Below are positions 23,816 through 33,420 of a stretch of DNA of 33,770 bases, in pieces. The notes under the pieces were generated by a model, which had not been told where the DNA came from, searched no databases, and worked only from the letters and a program-made list of their open reading frames with translations. The stretch is from Actinomycetes bacterium. Its GTDB lineage: Bacteria > Actinomycetota > Acidimicrobiia > Acidimicrobiales > Acidimicrobiaceae. Both the position numbers and the translations under genes were made by a program. Location of the stretch: the NCBI GenBank assembly GCA_021806545.1, contig JAJZXI010000008.1:4105-37874 (forward strand), written 5' to 3'. Position 1 is the stretch's first letter. Each line of letters starts with the position of its first letter.

Positions 23816-24463
23816 CTACTCGAGGATTGCCAACAGGTCGACGAGCAGACGCGCTGAGGCTCCCCAGATCAGGTCCGGTCGACGAACGAAAAAGTGGAAT
23901 AGTCCCCAACCCATGCTGTTGCTATACCAAAGCTCGCTGAAGTAGTCGCTTGAGCCCACGATACTCAACGGAAGCTCGACGACCTCCTCGACTTCGTCGA
24001 TGCTGGTTCGAATGCTTGGCCGCGTTGGAGCATGACCAACCACGCACGAGAAGCTGCGTCCACTGACGCGAACCGCCCCCGACCCAAGGAGTCCGATCAA
24101 CTCGACATCAGCAGGCTCGATGCCCACCTCTTCGTATGTCTCGCGGAGCGCGGTCTGCGCAAGCGTCTCTCCAGGCTCCGCAGCACCGCCAGGAAATGAG
24201 ACCTCGCGCGGGTGATGTCGCAAAGTGGCTGCACGCCGAGTCATGAGCACCGTCGACGTACCATCATGAGGGTAGACAAGTATGAGCACCACGGCCGGGT
24301 TTCCCACGAGCTCGGCGGTCACAGGTGATAGTCGTGCCATCAACGTCGCGATGACTTCGGTGTGAGATCCAATTTTGAATCGCTCTCTGTCAAACGTCAC
24401 CGGCACGCGACGTTCGACGGCCGGTAGACGCTGAAGATATTGCGTCAGATCGTGTAGCTCCAT
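23816..24463 (-). CDS. NUDIX hydrolase, CoA-pyrophosphatase type
   Basis: A 215-residue NUDIX protein. The Nudix box GGAAEPGETLAQTALRETYEEVGI matches GX5EX7REUXEEXGU in full. It is preceded by LMTRRAATLRHHPREVSFPGG, the R-x-x-x-x-x-H-x-G/R-x-x-S-FPGG segment typical of the CoA diphosphatase group (NudL/Nudt7), which cleaves CoA or acyl-CoA to 4'-phosphopantetheine. The frame extends to 24493; ATG 24463 has AAGGTGG about five bases upstream and is preferred. It sits just downstream of the groEL terminator and opposite an acyl-CoA thioesterase-like gene, which fits CoA-related chemistry, though the pairing could be accidental. Confidence 0.85.
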   Translation of the reverse strand: MELHDLTQYLQRLPAVERRVPVTFDRERFKIGSHTEVIATLMARLSPVTAELVGNPAVVLILVYPHDGTSTVLMTRRAATLRHHPREVSFPGGAAEPGETLAQTALRETYEEVGIEPADVELIGLLGSGAVRVSGRSFSCVVGHAPTRPSIRTSIDEVEEVVELPLSIVGSSDYFSELWYSNSMGWGLFHFFVRRPDLIWGASARLLVDLLAILE

Positions 24464-24520
24464 GGTCACCACCTTGCAGACGAACGGTGCCAATCACGAA
24501 TCCCGAAAAGCACAAAACTC

Positions 24521-24552
24521 ACTCTGGCGGGTGCAGACACACCCGCCAGAGT
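24521..24552 (-). terminator. Strong terminator of groES-groEL
   Basis: Perfect 13-base inverted repeat (24521-24533 and 24540-24552) with a six-base loop, about 32 bases after the groEL stop. On the minus strand the stem is followed by a T-rich run (GAGTTTTGTGCTTTT), the form of a rho-independent terminator. Confidence 0.9.
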
Positions 24553-24584
24553 AGTTCCTCAACGAAGAAGGACAGGATTGAAAG

Positions 24585-26527
<1,943 letters not shown>

Positions 26528-26573
26528 TCTGTTTTGCCTCCTTGTTCGAGCTAACGTGCCACTAATTGGCCAA

Positions 26574-26600
26574 CTAGCACTCTAGTACCTTGAGTGCTAA
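26574..26600. promoter_or_regulatory. CIRCE element of groES-groEL
   Basis: CTAGCACTC, nine bases, GAGTGCTAA: only the first base differs from the TTAGCACTC-N9-GAGTGCTAA consensus. It lies in the 5' leader or promoter of groES, the standard place for HrcA repression. Confidence 0.95.
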
Positions 26601-26680
26601 CTTCCATCCACGCGACTCGGTTTTCTCACCCGCACCAACCGATCGATTATCCACCCAGCCGGACCAAACGCGGTTTACGA

Positions 26681-27796
26681 TCACGCGATAAGCATGCGCT
26701 GGGGATCGGCATCGACGGCCACTACACCCGGGTCACCGAGTGAGCGATGAAAGGCTGCCGCGGCAGCGATCATTGCACCGTTGTCGGTGCAATAGCGCTT
26801 CGATGGTATCGCGCTCGCGATACCATATACCTTCGCCGCCTCCCTGACGCGATCGCGCAACAGTTCGTTCGCGGCAACACCACCGCCGATGACGAGTGAG
26901 GCGTAGGGCGCCATCGAGAGCGCACGTTCGACCTTGATCATGAGCGAGTCGATCGCCGCCAACTGGAAGGCGGTGGCGATCGGTGTGACGCCAACCTCTG
27001 GGTGTGTGCGCACAAAAGACATGACCGAGGTCTTGAGGCCCGAGAACGAGAAATCGAGACCCTCGCTGCGCATGCCTCGAGGAAAAACCAGATCGGGGTC
27101 CACCTCACCAGCAGCGGCTCGCTCGATCGCGGGCCCACCCGGGTACCCTAGGTCCAGTAGCCGGGCTATCTTGTCGAATGCCTCGCCGGCGGCATCATCC
27201 TTGGTTCTGCCGACCAATCGATACCGCCCAGGGGACTCGACCGCGATCATCTCGGTATGGCCCCCGGACACCAGCAACACCAGTGCCGGGAGGGCAACCG
27301 CCGCCTCAAGCGCAGCGGCAAAGAGATGTCCCTCCATGTGGTCGACAGGGTAGAGTGGTAGCCCACGACCCAAAGCTAAACCCTGGGCGCTAGCGACACC
27401 GACCATAAGCGCACCGGGAAGACCCGGACCATTAGTTACTGCAATGGCATCGAGATCCTCTAGCCCAAGACCTGCATCAACCAGCGCCCGACCGACGGTC
27501 TCGAGAATCGCCTGATCGTGTGCGCGCGCCGCCAACTCTGGGACAACACCGCCAAAAGAAGCATGAATCTCCACCTGGGAATGGATGATCGACGAACGCA
27601 CCTCCGTCCCAGCCAGTACCGCGACCGCGGTCTCGTCGCACGAGGTCTCGATGCCGAGGATAACACCGGCGTCAACCAATGAGAGTGTCGAAGGAGTCTC
27701 GCTGGAGAACGCCACCTCCGAGTTGGAGGCCGTGTCCCCACGCCCCGCGTGCATCGAAACAGAACCATTACCCAACGTGGGCGCTCCCTTGGCCAT
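26681..27796 (-). CDS. tsaD: tRNA N6-adenosine threonylcarbamoyltransferase TsaD
   Basis: Transfers the threonylcarbamoyl group to A37 of ANN-decoding tRNAs with TsaB and TsaE. The 371-residue protein has the ASKHA-fold motifs ILGIETSCDETAVAVL, the metal-binding HMEGHLFAA, VSGGHTE, GEAFDKIARLLDLGYPGGP and GGVAANELLRDRV, and CTDNGAMIA near the C-terminus. ATG 27796 overlaps rimI by 29 bases; it gives an N-terminal extension of about 43 residues before VILGIETS, longer than usual. Start sites nearer the domain (GTG or TTG codons) are possible, but none has a good ribosome-binding site. Last gene of the nnrD operon. Confidence 0.95.
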   Translation of the reverse strand: MAKGAPTLGNGSVSMHAGRGDTASNSEVAFSSETPSTLSLVDAGVILGIETSCDETAVAVLAGTEVRSSIIHSQVEIHASFGGVVPELAARAHDQAILETVGRALVDAGLGLEDLDAIAVTNGPGLPGALMVGVASAQGLALGRGLPLYPVDHMEGHLFAAALEAAVALPALVLLVSGGHTEMIAVESPGRYRLVGRTKDDAAGEAFDKIARLLDLGYPGGPAIERAAAGEVDPDLVFPRGMRSEGLDFSFSGLKTSVMSFVRTHPEVGVTPIATAFQLAAIDSLMIKVERALSMAPYASLVIGGGVAANELLRDRVREAAKVYGIASAIPSKRYCTDNGAMIAAAAAFHRSLGDPGVVAVDADPQRMLIA

Positions 27797-28286
27797 CCAG
27801 TGTCTCTGCTATAGCGCGTCGCCGGGCCAACTCGGCCGGGGCATCCAGATCGTAAAGCCACATAATGATCGCATCCTCGCCATTGTCATGATAATACCCT
27901 CGGCGCAGCGCTACGGGAGCAAAGCCAAAGCGCAGGTAGAGGCGTTTGGCGCGCTCGTTGCGCGCTCGCACCTCAAGCGTGCAATCCTTGACACCTGCCA
28001 CCATCGCCGCCTCAAGCGCGTCCAGCAGCAACCGCGTCGCTATCTGGTTGCCCCAATGCCCGGGCTCCACCCCAACGGTGGCAATATGTGCCTCATCGAC
28101 GATATAGAGCATGCCCAAGTATCCGACAACCTCACCATCTTGGATAGCCACACGATAGCGTCGGCCGTGTGCGTGGGCAAGCTCCTCCTCGAACAGGCGA
28201 CGACTCCATGGGATGCCTGAGATCGCCCGCTCGATTTGCACAACTTCATCGAGATGCTCGACGGTCATCGGCTCGATACTCGTCAC
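27768..28286 (-). CDS. rimI: RimI-like GNAT acetyltransferase
   Basis: A 172-residue GNAT protein in the usual tsaB-rimI-tsaD position. RimI acetylates the N-terminus of ribosomal protein S18 and possibly other proteins. It begins TSIEPMTVEHLDEVVQIERAI and has IVDEAHIATVGVEP and the RARNERAKRLYLRFGF acceptor-side helix typical of RimI. The acetyl-CoA loop reads HWGNQIATRLL; the usual motif is (Q/R)-x-x-G-x-(G/A), so the central glycine is replaced by glutamine, an oddity. GTG 28286 overlaps the tsaB stop (GTGA) with AGGCGAGG upstream; a longer frame to 28415 lies inside tsaB and is not used. Confidence 0.88.
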   Translation of the reverse strand: MTSIEPMTVEHLDEVVQIERAISGIPWSRRLFEEELAHAHGRRYRVAIQDGEVVGYLGMLYIVDEAHIATVGVEPGHWGNQIATRLLLDALEAAMVAGVKDCTLEVRARNERAKRLYLRFGFAPVALRRGYYHDNGEDAIIMWLYDLDAPAELARRRAIAETLDGQGSAHVG

Positions 28287-28975
28287 GGCCTCGCCTGTCC
28301 TACGCGTGAGATCGAACCGTCCGGCGCCCGAACATCGAAGCCGCGACGCACCCCCGAGTCCTTCACATACCAGGCACGCAGATCGGCAAGCGCCGTCACC
28401 ACACCTCGTCGCCATAACCAGTCCGCATAGTCGAGCAGCTCGGCGTCTGAAGGTGAGTCGATATCGACGATCTGCGCACCAAACTTCCGAGCCTGCTCAC
28501 GCAGGCGACCTGCAACAAGATCATCTCGCCCGATCGCCAGTTCGGAAAACCCAACCACTCGCACTCCCTCGATTCGTGGAGTTCGATCATCGCGCACCTC
28601 CGCCGCCAGGACTTGGCTCCGCCCGAGCGGCTCGAGCAGCCAACCGCGTTGGCCAGGCCCGAGTAACGCGCCAAGTCGGGTGGCGAGGGGATCGAGCGAG
28701 CGGAAACTGACGACTAGTCGCCCCTGCGACCAGGCGAAGAATCGTACAAAGGCGGCCGCACTGCGCAATGGCAGCAACGGGCCTGGACCAGTCACGAAAC
28801 CAAGGACTCCGAGAGTGTCCCCCCCGAGCACCTCAGAGACCTTGGCCGCCAGGTCAGAGAGTGGACGCTCACCCAAATCAACTCGTACATCGACTCCCTG
28901 TCTTCGCGCCAGGATCCGGCCCGGGCGACCTGTGCAGTCGATCACCAGCATCACCTCGTTGCTCAAGCCAACCAC
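28283..28975 (-). CDS. tsaB: TsaB-like protein (divergent)
   Basis: The position between tsaE and rimI and a GPGPLLPLRSAAAFVRFFAW stretch, the counterpart of GPGSFTGLR-x-(G)-x-A in TsaB, identify it as the partner of TsaD in the t6A complex. The C-terminal DLRAWYVKDSGVRR resembles the TsaB tail. The rest is poorly conserved: SFT is replaced by LLP and the ASKHA nucleotide motifs are weak, so it may serve only as a scaffold, as TsaB does in general. GTG 28975 overlaps the tsaE stop by 13 bases with GGGAGGAG upstream. Length 230 residues is normal. Confidence 0.72.
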   Translation of the reverse strand: MVGLSNEVMLVIDCTGRPGRILARRQGVDVRVDLGERPLSDLAAKVSEVLGGDTLGVLGFVTGPGPLLPLRSAAAFVRFFAWSQGRLVVSFRSLDPLATRLGALLGPGQRGWLLEPLGRSQVLAAEVRDDRTPRIEGVRVVGFSELAIGRDDLVAGRLREQARKFGAQIVDIDSPSDAELLDYADWLWRRGVVTALADLRAWYVKDSGVRRGFDVRAPDGSISRVGQARP

Positions 28976-29415
28976 GACAGGCGCTCCTCCCAGATTTGCG
29001 ATCCCCTGAACTCGAGCACCCGACGCTCACCGACAACGGCAATCGAGATCGTCAATGGGGAGAATTCTTCAAGCCCGCGAGCATGATCCGACCACTCGAC
29101 GACCACGATCGCACCACGCTGGAGTTCTTCGAGAATTCCCTGGTCGTCGAGATAGTCTTTGTCGTCGATCCGATACAGGTCGACATGATAGAGATCGACG
29201 CCCGAACCAAGCGCGTAAGGTTTAATGGTAACGAAAGTCGGCGAGGTCACCGGACGTTCAATCCCGAGTCCATGCGCAATTCCTTGGGTGAGGGTTGTCT
29301 TACCCGCGCCGAGTTCACCAATGAGGCACACGAGATCACCCGAGTGGAGCTCAGCACCGAGCCGTCGGCCCAGGTCAAACATCGATGCTGCGGTGGGGAC
29401 CTCAAGCCTTTGCAT
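28963..29415 (-). CDS. tsaE: TsaE ATPase of the t6A pathway
   Basis: A 150-residue P-loop ATPase that drives turnover of the TsaBD complex in threonylcarbamoyladenosine synthesis. Walker A is GELGAGKTTLTQGIAHGLG near residue 33, followed by the family motif VTSPTFVTIKPYALG, DLYHVDLYRIDD and VVVEWSDHA. ATG 29415 follows a GAGGGC sequence, 14 bases inside the preceding UDG gene, so it is coupled. Length is normal. Confidence 0.95.
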   Translation of the reverse strand: MQRLEVPTAASMFDLGRRLGAELHSGDLVCLIGELGAGKTTLTQGIAHGLGIERPVTSPTFVTIKPYALGSGVDLYHVDLYRIDDKDYLDDQGILEELQRGAIVVVEWSDHARGLEEFSPLTISIAVVGERRVLEFRGSQIWEERLSWLA

Positions 29416-29980
29416 CGCCGCCCTCTAAGAGAACCAAGCGGGCACGAGCGAAATCTACTCGCATCTCAGTCAGGCGGGCAGCGCCTCCCCGCAACGCGTA
29501 GGCTGGGTGGTACGTGGGGATCGCTACCGCTGAGCCAGCGAGAGGATGGACGGTACCGCGCAACGAAGTCAAGGATTCCTTGACACGCAATACACGTCCA
29601 ACCGCGGTCCGCCCGAGGAGAAGAATCACGCGGGGAGCCACCAGGGCCAACTGACGCTCCAGCCACGGCGCACAGGCATCCATCTCGTCAGGCAAGGGAT
29701 CCCGATTGTTGGGCGGTCGGCATTTGACCACGTTCGCGATATAGGTCTGATCCCGAGCACGCCCCAGCTCCTCGTGGATCAGTCGATCGAGCAACGCACC
29801 CGATCGTCCTACGAAGGGGCGCCCGAGCTCGTCCTCCCGCGCACCGGGTCCCTCTCCGATGATCATGAGATCACAAGGGACCGCACCCTCTCCCACCACC
29901 ACTTGAGTTCGTGTAGTGGCGAGTGCACAGGACACGCAGCAGGAGGCCTCACGAGTGAGGCGCTCTATCGTATCAACCAC
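29402..29980 (-). CDS. Uracil-DNA glycosylase, type 4-like (UdgA)
   Basis: About 193 residues. It removes uracil from DNA with a [4Fe-4S] cluster in the family's members. Visible parts are the CVSCALATTRTQ cysteine pair near residue 16, the active-site motif IIGEGPGAREDELGRPFVGRSG (type 4 enzymes have GEAPG or GEGPG with ED), CRPPNNRDPLPDEMDAC with further cysteines, and TYHPAYAL as motif B. GTG 29980 has GGAGGT four bases upstream and overlaps the alr stop by eight bases; a longer frame up to 30172 is inside alr. Placement within the alr-tsaE block is unusual compared with the mycobacterial order, and implies co-expression with t6A genes. Confidence 0.88.
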   Translation of the reverse strand: MVDTIERLTREASCCVSCALATTRTQVVVGEGAVPCDLMIIGEGPGAREDELGRPFVGRSGALLDRLIHEELGRARDQTYIANVVKCRPPNNRDPLPDEMDACAPWLERQLALVAPRVILLLGRTAVGRVLRVKESLTSLRGTVHPLAGSAVAIPTYHPAYALRGGAARLTEMRVDFARARLVLLEGGDAKA

Positions 29981-31097
29981 GGTACCTCCGGGGGACGCGA
30001 TCACTGATCCCGGTGAGGATCTCATAACTGATAGTACAGAGCCGAGATGCGATCTCGTCGGCCCCAAGGAAATCATCCCCCTGCCCCCCAATGAGAACCA
30101 CCTCGTCACCCACTGCAACCGTCTGGTCATCGACCACGACCATGACATGATCCATGGCAACAACCCCCGCAAGATCGTGGCGACGCCCCCGAATCAGTAC
30201 CTGACCTCCAGCATCGAAGAGGTTGCGACGTACGCCGTCGGCATACCCGATCGGAATCGTTGCGATCGTCGTCCCCGAGGGCAATGATCGCCGGTGGCCA
30301 TAGGAGACTCCCGAATCTCCATCAAGTTCATGCAGTCGCGCCACACGGCTCACCAGACGCAATGCTGGCCTGAGACCGAGCGTCGAGGGGCCCTCGTAGC
30401 CGTACATGCCGATTCCAAGGCGAACCAGATCAAAAGCAGTCTCGGGATAGCGCAACAGGCCGGCGGTATTGGCCATATGGAGGAGTGGCCGATAACCAAG
30501 AACCTCACAGGTGCGTTCATATGCTTTCGTGAGCCGGGCTACCTGCACAAACACGCTAGCGCGCCCCGGTTCACCCTCGTCGGCTCTAGCAAGGTGCGAA
30601 TAGACGCCGGCCACCTCTAGCCCGTGCGCGCGTGCCAGCGCTGCAAGCTCCAACACGCTCGAGGTATCGCTACCCAGTCGGTGCAGGCCGGTCTCGACCT
30701 CCAAATGCAGCGCCGGCCGCCAAGACCCGTGACGACTATGCGTGAGTGCGATCATCGCCTTGAGCGTCGTCATCTGATGGATGGTAGGGGTTATGTTGGC
30801 CTCGAAGACCTCGTCTAGGTAACGAGAGTCCGGCTCGCCCAGCATCACAATGGGTGGCTCTGGTAAGCTCGTCCGCAGGGAGAGTGCCTCATCAAGAGTG
30901 GCGACAAAGAACATCTCCGCACCCGCCTCGTACGCGGCATGGGCCACCTCTCGGGCTCCGTGACCATACGCATCGGCCTTCACCACCGCACCGATGTGCA
31001 CCGACCCACGAGCGAACGACCCAAGCTTGATCACGTTGGCGCGTATGGCTCCAAGATCAACCTCGACATAGGTTGGGCGACGCAACGATGGTATCAC
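29973..31097 (-). CDS. alr: Alanine racemase
   Basis: PLP enzyme that converts L- to D-alanine for peptidoglycan. The 374-residue protein has the PLP lysine in VVKADAYGHGA near residue 40, SHLARADEG, the MANTAGLL segment, RLGIGMYGYEG and the catalytic tyrosine of the second domain in GVSYGHRRSL. Length is standard. GTG 31097 overlaps the nnrD stop by GTGA with AGGA upstream. The order nnrD-alr-tsaE is common in actinobacteria; here a UDG gene is inserted after alr. Confidence 0.95.
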   Translation of the reverse strand: MIPSLRRPTYVEVDLGAIRANVIKLGSFARGSVHIGAVVKADAYGHGAREVAHAAYEAGAEMFFVATLDEALSLRTSLPEPPIVMLGEPDSRYLDEVFEANITPTIHQMTTLKAMIALTHSRHGSWRPALHLEVETGLHRLGSDTSSVLELAALARAHGLEVAGVYSHLARADEGEPGRASVFVQVARLTKAYERTCEVLGYRPLLHMANTAGLLRYPETAFDLVRLGIGMYGYEGPSTLGLRPALRLVSRVARLHELDGDSGVSYGHRRSLPSGTTIATIPIGYADGVRRNLFDAGGQVLIRGRRHDLAGVVAMDHVMVVVDDQTVAVGDEVVLIGGQGDDFLGADEIASRLCTISYEILTGISDRVPRRYRG

Positions 31098-32494
31098 CGA
31101 AGCAAATCCTGAGGAGGCATGACGCGATCGAGCCCGCCATAATAGTGCGCAATCGCCTCGATGAGCGAGGTCGCAGTGACCTTGCCCGTTGAGACGCTAG
31201 CGCCAGCGGCACCATGGAGGTAGGCACCCGCCCAGGCCGCCTCGTATGCCGACATTCCCTGTGCCAAGAATCCAGCAATAACACCAGCCAATACATCGCC
31301 GGTGCCCGCGCTCGCTAGCTTGGCGGATCCGGCCGCTATCAGAGCGACCGACCCTCGGGGGTCGGCGACGATCGTCGGTGACCCCTTCAACAGTACGACC
31401 GCACCTGATTCGTCTGCGGCCCGACGACATGCCTCCACTGGGGAGCCATCGATAGTCCCGAATACCCGTTCGAACTCACCCCGATGCGGGGTGAGCACGG
31501 TAGATGCTCGCCGACGCGAGAGCGTTCGCGCCAAATTACCCGCGTCGCGAAAGCAGTTGATACCGTCAGCATCGAGAACAACCGGGCAGTCTGAATCGAT
31601 GAGCAGACGACGCACGAAGTTCCCGATCTGCAACGAACCACCAAGTCCGGGTCCAACCACCATCGAGCGGAACCTCCTCGATGCCGTAACCACCGGCTCG
31701 GCGAAGTATGACTCCACACGGTCCACGACAACCTCTTGAGGGTGGGCAACCGGTTCTGTCGGCTCCGCCCGCGTGACCAGATGCACTATCCCGGCGCCGA
31801 CGGCCATGGCCGCAGCGCATCCAAACGCTGCCGAACCGCGCATGCCTGGCGATCCTCCAACCACCATCACACCCGCACTCCACTTGTGACTCTGACTCGG
31901 TACCGCGGGCACGACAGCGTCAAGATCACGGAAGGTGATCAGGTGCGCTTGCACATTCGCCGGGCGCAACTCCGGAAGGATTCGGATTAGACGTCCTGCA
32001 TGGGCCGGGCCAGCGCCAAAGACGTGGCCCAACTTGAGCGCTCCAACCGCGACGGTGTAGTCCGCCCGCACGGCCTCACCCATGACTTCACCACTGTCAC
32101 CACTGATGCCTGATGGGATATCGATCGAAAGCACAGGCACGTCATCGGAGAGTTTTGGCGGTTCAAAGGGACGTCGTAGACCCGTCCCTACCATCGCATC
32201 AACGATCAGATCCGCGCGCGGTGCGACGCTGAGGCTGGTGAGTGCGCCGAACTCCACCACAGACACGCGCACGCCAATCCGCTCAAGATGGCGCCCCATG
32301 CTACGACCGTCCTCACCGTTGTTGCCGCGGCCCACTATGATCGTGACTCGCCGCCCGTATGTTCCGCCGAGTAGCCCAACCGCCACCTGTGCCAGCGCAT
32401 AACCTACCCGATCAATTACCTGGGCAATCGATCCACGCCGCATTAGTTCGGAGTCGAACCTCGTGATTTCTTCGACCGAGACCACTGGATCCAC
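31094..32494 (-). CDS. nnrD: NAD(P)H-hydrate epimerase / ADP-dependent dehydratase
   Basis: Repairs hydrated NAD(P)H. The N-terminal YjeF-N epimerase domain has VGRGNNGEDG (usually GNNGGDG), VDAMVGTGL and SIDIPSGISGDSGE; the C-terminal ribokinase-fold dehydratase has VVGGSPGMRGSAAF, VVGPGLGGS, VVLDADGINCF, LTPHRGEF and the catalytic GSAKLASAGTGDVLAG. About 467 residues, slightly short but with both domains. The frame is open to 32563, but GTG 32494 has AGGAGG eight bases upstream and begins at the usual VSVEEITRFD. Probable first gene of the long minus-strand operon ending in tsaD. Upstream to the right is the non-coding mobile-element flank. Confidence 0.93.
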   Translation of the reverse strand: MDPVVSVEEITRFDSELMRRGSIAQVIDRVGYALAQVAVGLLGGTYGRRVTIIVGRGNNGEDGRSMGRHLERIGVRVSVVEFGALTSLSVAPRADLIVDAMVGTGLRRPFEPPKLSDDVPVLSIDIPSGISGDSGEVMGEAVRADYTVAVGALKLGHVFGAGPAHAGRLIRILPELRPANVQAHLITFRDLDAVVPAVPSQSHKWSAGVMVVGGSPGMRGSAAFGCAAAMAVGAGIVHLVTRAEPTEPVAHPQEVVVDRVESYFAEPVVTASRRFRSMVVGPGLGGSLQIGNFVRRLLIDSDCPVVLDADGINCFRDAGNLARTLSRRRASTVLTPHRGEFERVFGTIDGSPVEACRRAADESGAVVLLKGSPTIVADPRGSVALIAAGSAKLASAGTGDVLAGVIAGFLAQGMSAYEAAWAGAYLHGAAGASVSTGKVTATSLIEAIAHYYGGLDRVMPPQDLLR

Positions 32495-32801
32495 GACTAC
32501 GACCTCCTGTTGTTTGCTCGACCATGAGCCTAGCCGCGAGATCCTCTGGGCCCTAAACGACAAGGCTTTCTCGGTCGCTCACGCGAATTCACTGGTTGAC
32601 GCTTTACGGGTCGCTGGACTGTGCCCTCGGCACAACGTGCGACGTACCTCCATGTCAGTCACCAACAAACCCCTTGGCAATGCTGCCCTTGGCTGCATTG
32701 GCGTCGACGTTGTTCGTGTGGTATTTGCCTGGCGACAAGGCGTTCCTTGGCTCTTGCGTTCCTCGTGGCCACACTTTGAAGAACAGATCCTCAGGAAAGC
32801 G

Positions 32802-32826
32802 GGGTCACAAAAGGCGATTGTGACCC
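32802..32826. repeat. Perfect nine-base inverted repeat
   Basis: GGGTCACAA and TTGTGACCC around a seven-base spacer. No T-run on either side. It could be an end structure of a mobile element, a regulator site or a weak terminator. Confidence 0.6.
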
Positions 32827-33078
32827 GATTTGTGGCGTTGGTCGCCTGGTCACTCAGCCGTTGACGACGCGTGCCCCAGCCCTGTGCGAGAATGACTTGA
32901 TTACGACCGGACGCAGCCTTGATGTGGCTCCCAGACGATCAGGCCGTCATCTCGTACCAGCTCGGTCGCCTCTCTGGTCCAGCACTTGGGCCGGTTGGAC
33001 TCTCGGCGGAGAGTTTGCTTCTCTCTTGGAGTCCTTGATCTGTCGGGCAAATTCACGCCGTAGTCGTCACATACCGCG

Positions 33079-33183
33079 TTATTCGCCTTTGGCGAGTAGT
33101 TTCGCCAGCTCACGAAGTTGGCAGGTCAACATCGCTACCGTGAGAGCGACGCACCCATCCAAGTTGACGATCTCGCTGGTTGG
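33079..33183 (-). pseudogene. Possible gene fragment, unknown family
   Basis: Minus-strand reading PTSEIVNLDGCVALTVAMLTCQLRELAKLLAKGE followed by TAA has a protein-like amphipathic composition, but the frame is not supported upstream and there is no start with a ribosome-binding site. It may be the C-terminus of a gene cut by the mobile element next to it. I do not recognise the family. Confidence 0.3.
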
Positions 33184-33239
33184 TTCTCGTGTGATCAGTG
33201 AAGACGGATAGGTACAGCTCACCAACCATCGGCCGGCTC

Positions 33240-33420
33240 TCTCTCTGGTGACTCGCGCTGATCTGAGGCGCATTCGATGTCGTGCCACTTGCGCGTGGCA
33301 CAAACCTCACCCAAGCACACTTGAGCGCCAGAACCTCGCCGCTCCAAAACACATACACACTCATATGCACCTCTTTTGTCTTCGCTCTCCAGCCGCCTTT
33401 GCGTGTTCTGCCCTATCCAC
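33240..33420 (-). ncRNA. Possible TnpB-associated omega RNA region
   Basis: In IS200/IS605-type elements the guide (omega) RNA overlaps the 3' end of tnpB and extends to the element's right end. The corresponding minus-strand stretch here contains GTGCCAC-GCGCAA-GTGGCAC (33282-33301) and a GAGCG/CGCTC stem just before it. The exact ends and the element boundary cannot be fixed by eye, so this is a location guess, not a defined RNA. Confidence 0.22.

Larger units (their letters stand above)
32495..33360. other. Poorly coding region beside a TnpB-type element
   Basis: 866 bases between nnrD and the tnpB fragment with no complete gene that I can support. It contains a nine-base perfect hairpin at 32802-32826, a minus-strand fragment of possible coding character at 33079-33183 ending in LRELAKLLAKGE and a stop, a second minus-strand open stretch 32901-33113, and a seven-base hairpin at 33282-33301. 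The 5' part (32495-32800) should hold the promoter of the nnrD operon. The mixture fits an insertion scar with decayed genes. Confidence 0.5.

Noticed and set aside
23136-23909. Long minus-strand frame (257 codons) opposite the thioesterase
   Set aside because: It is antisense to a protein with recognisable family features and has low-complexity composition.
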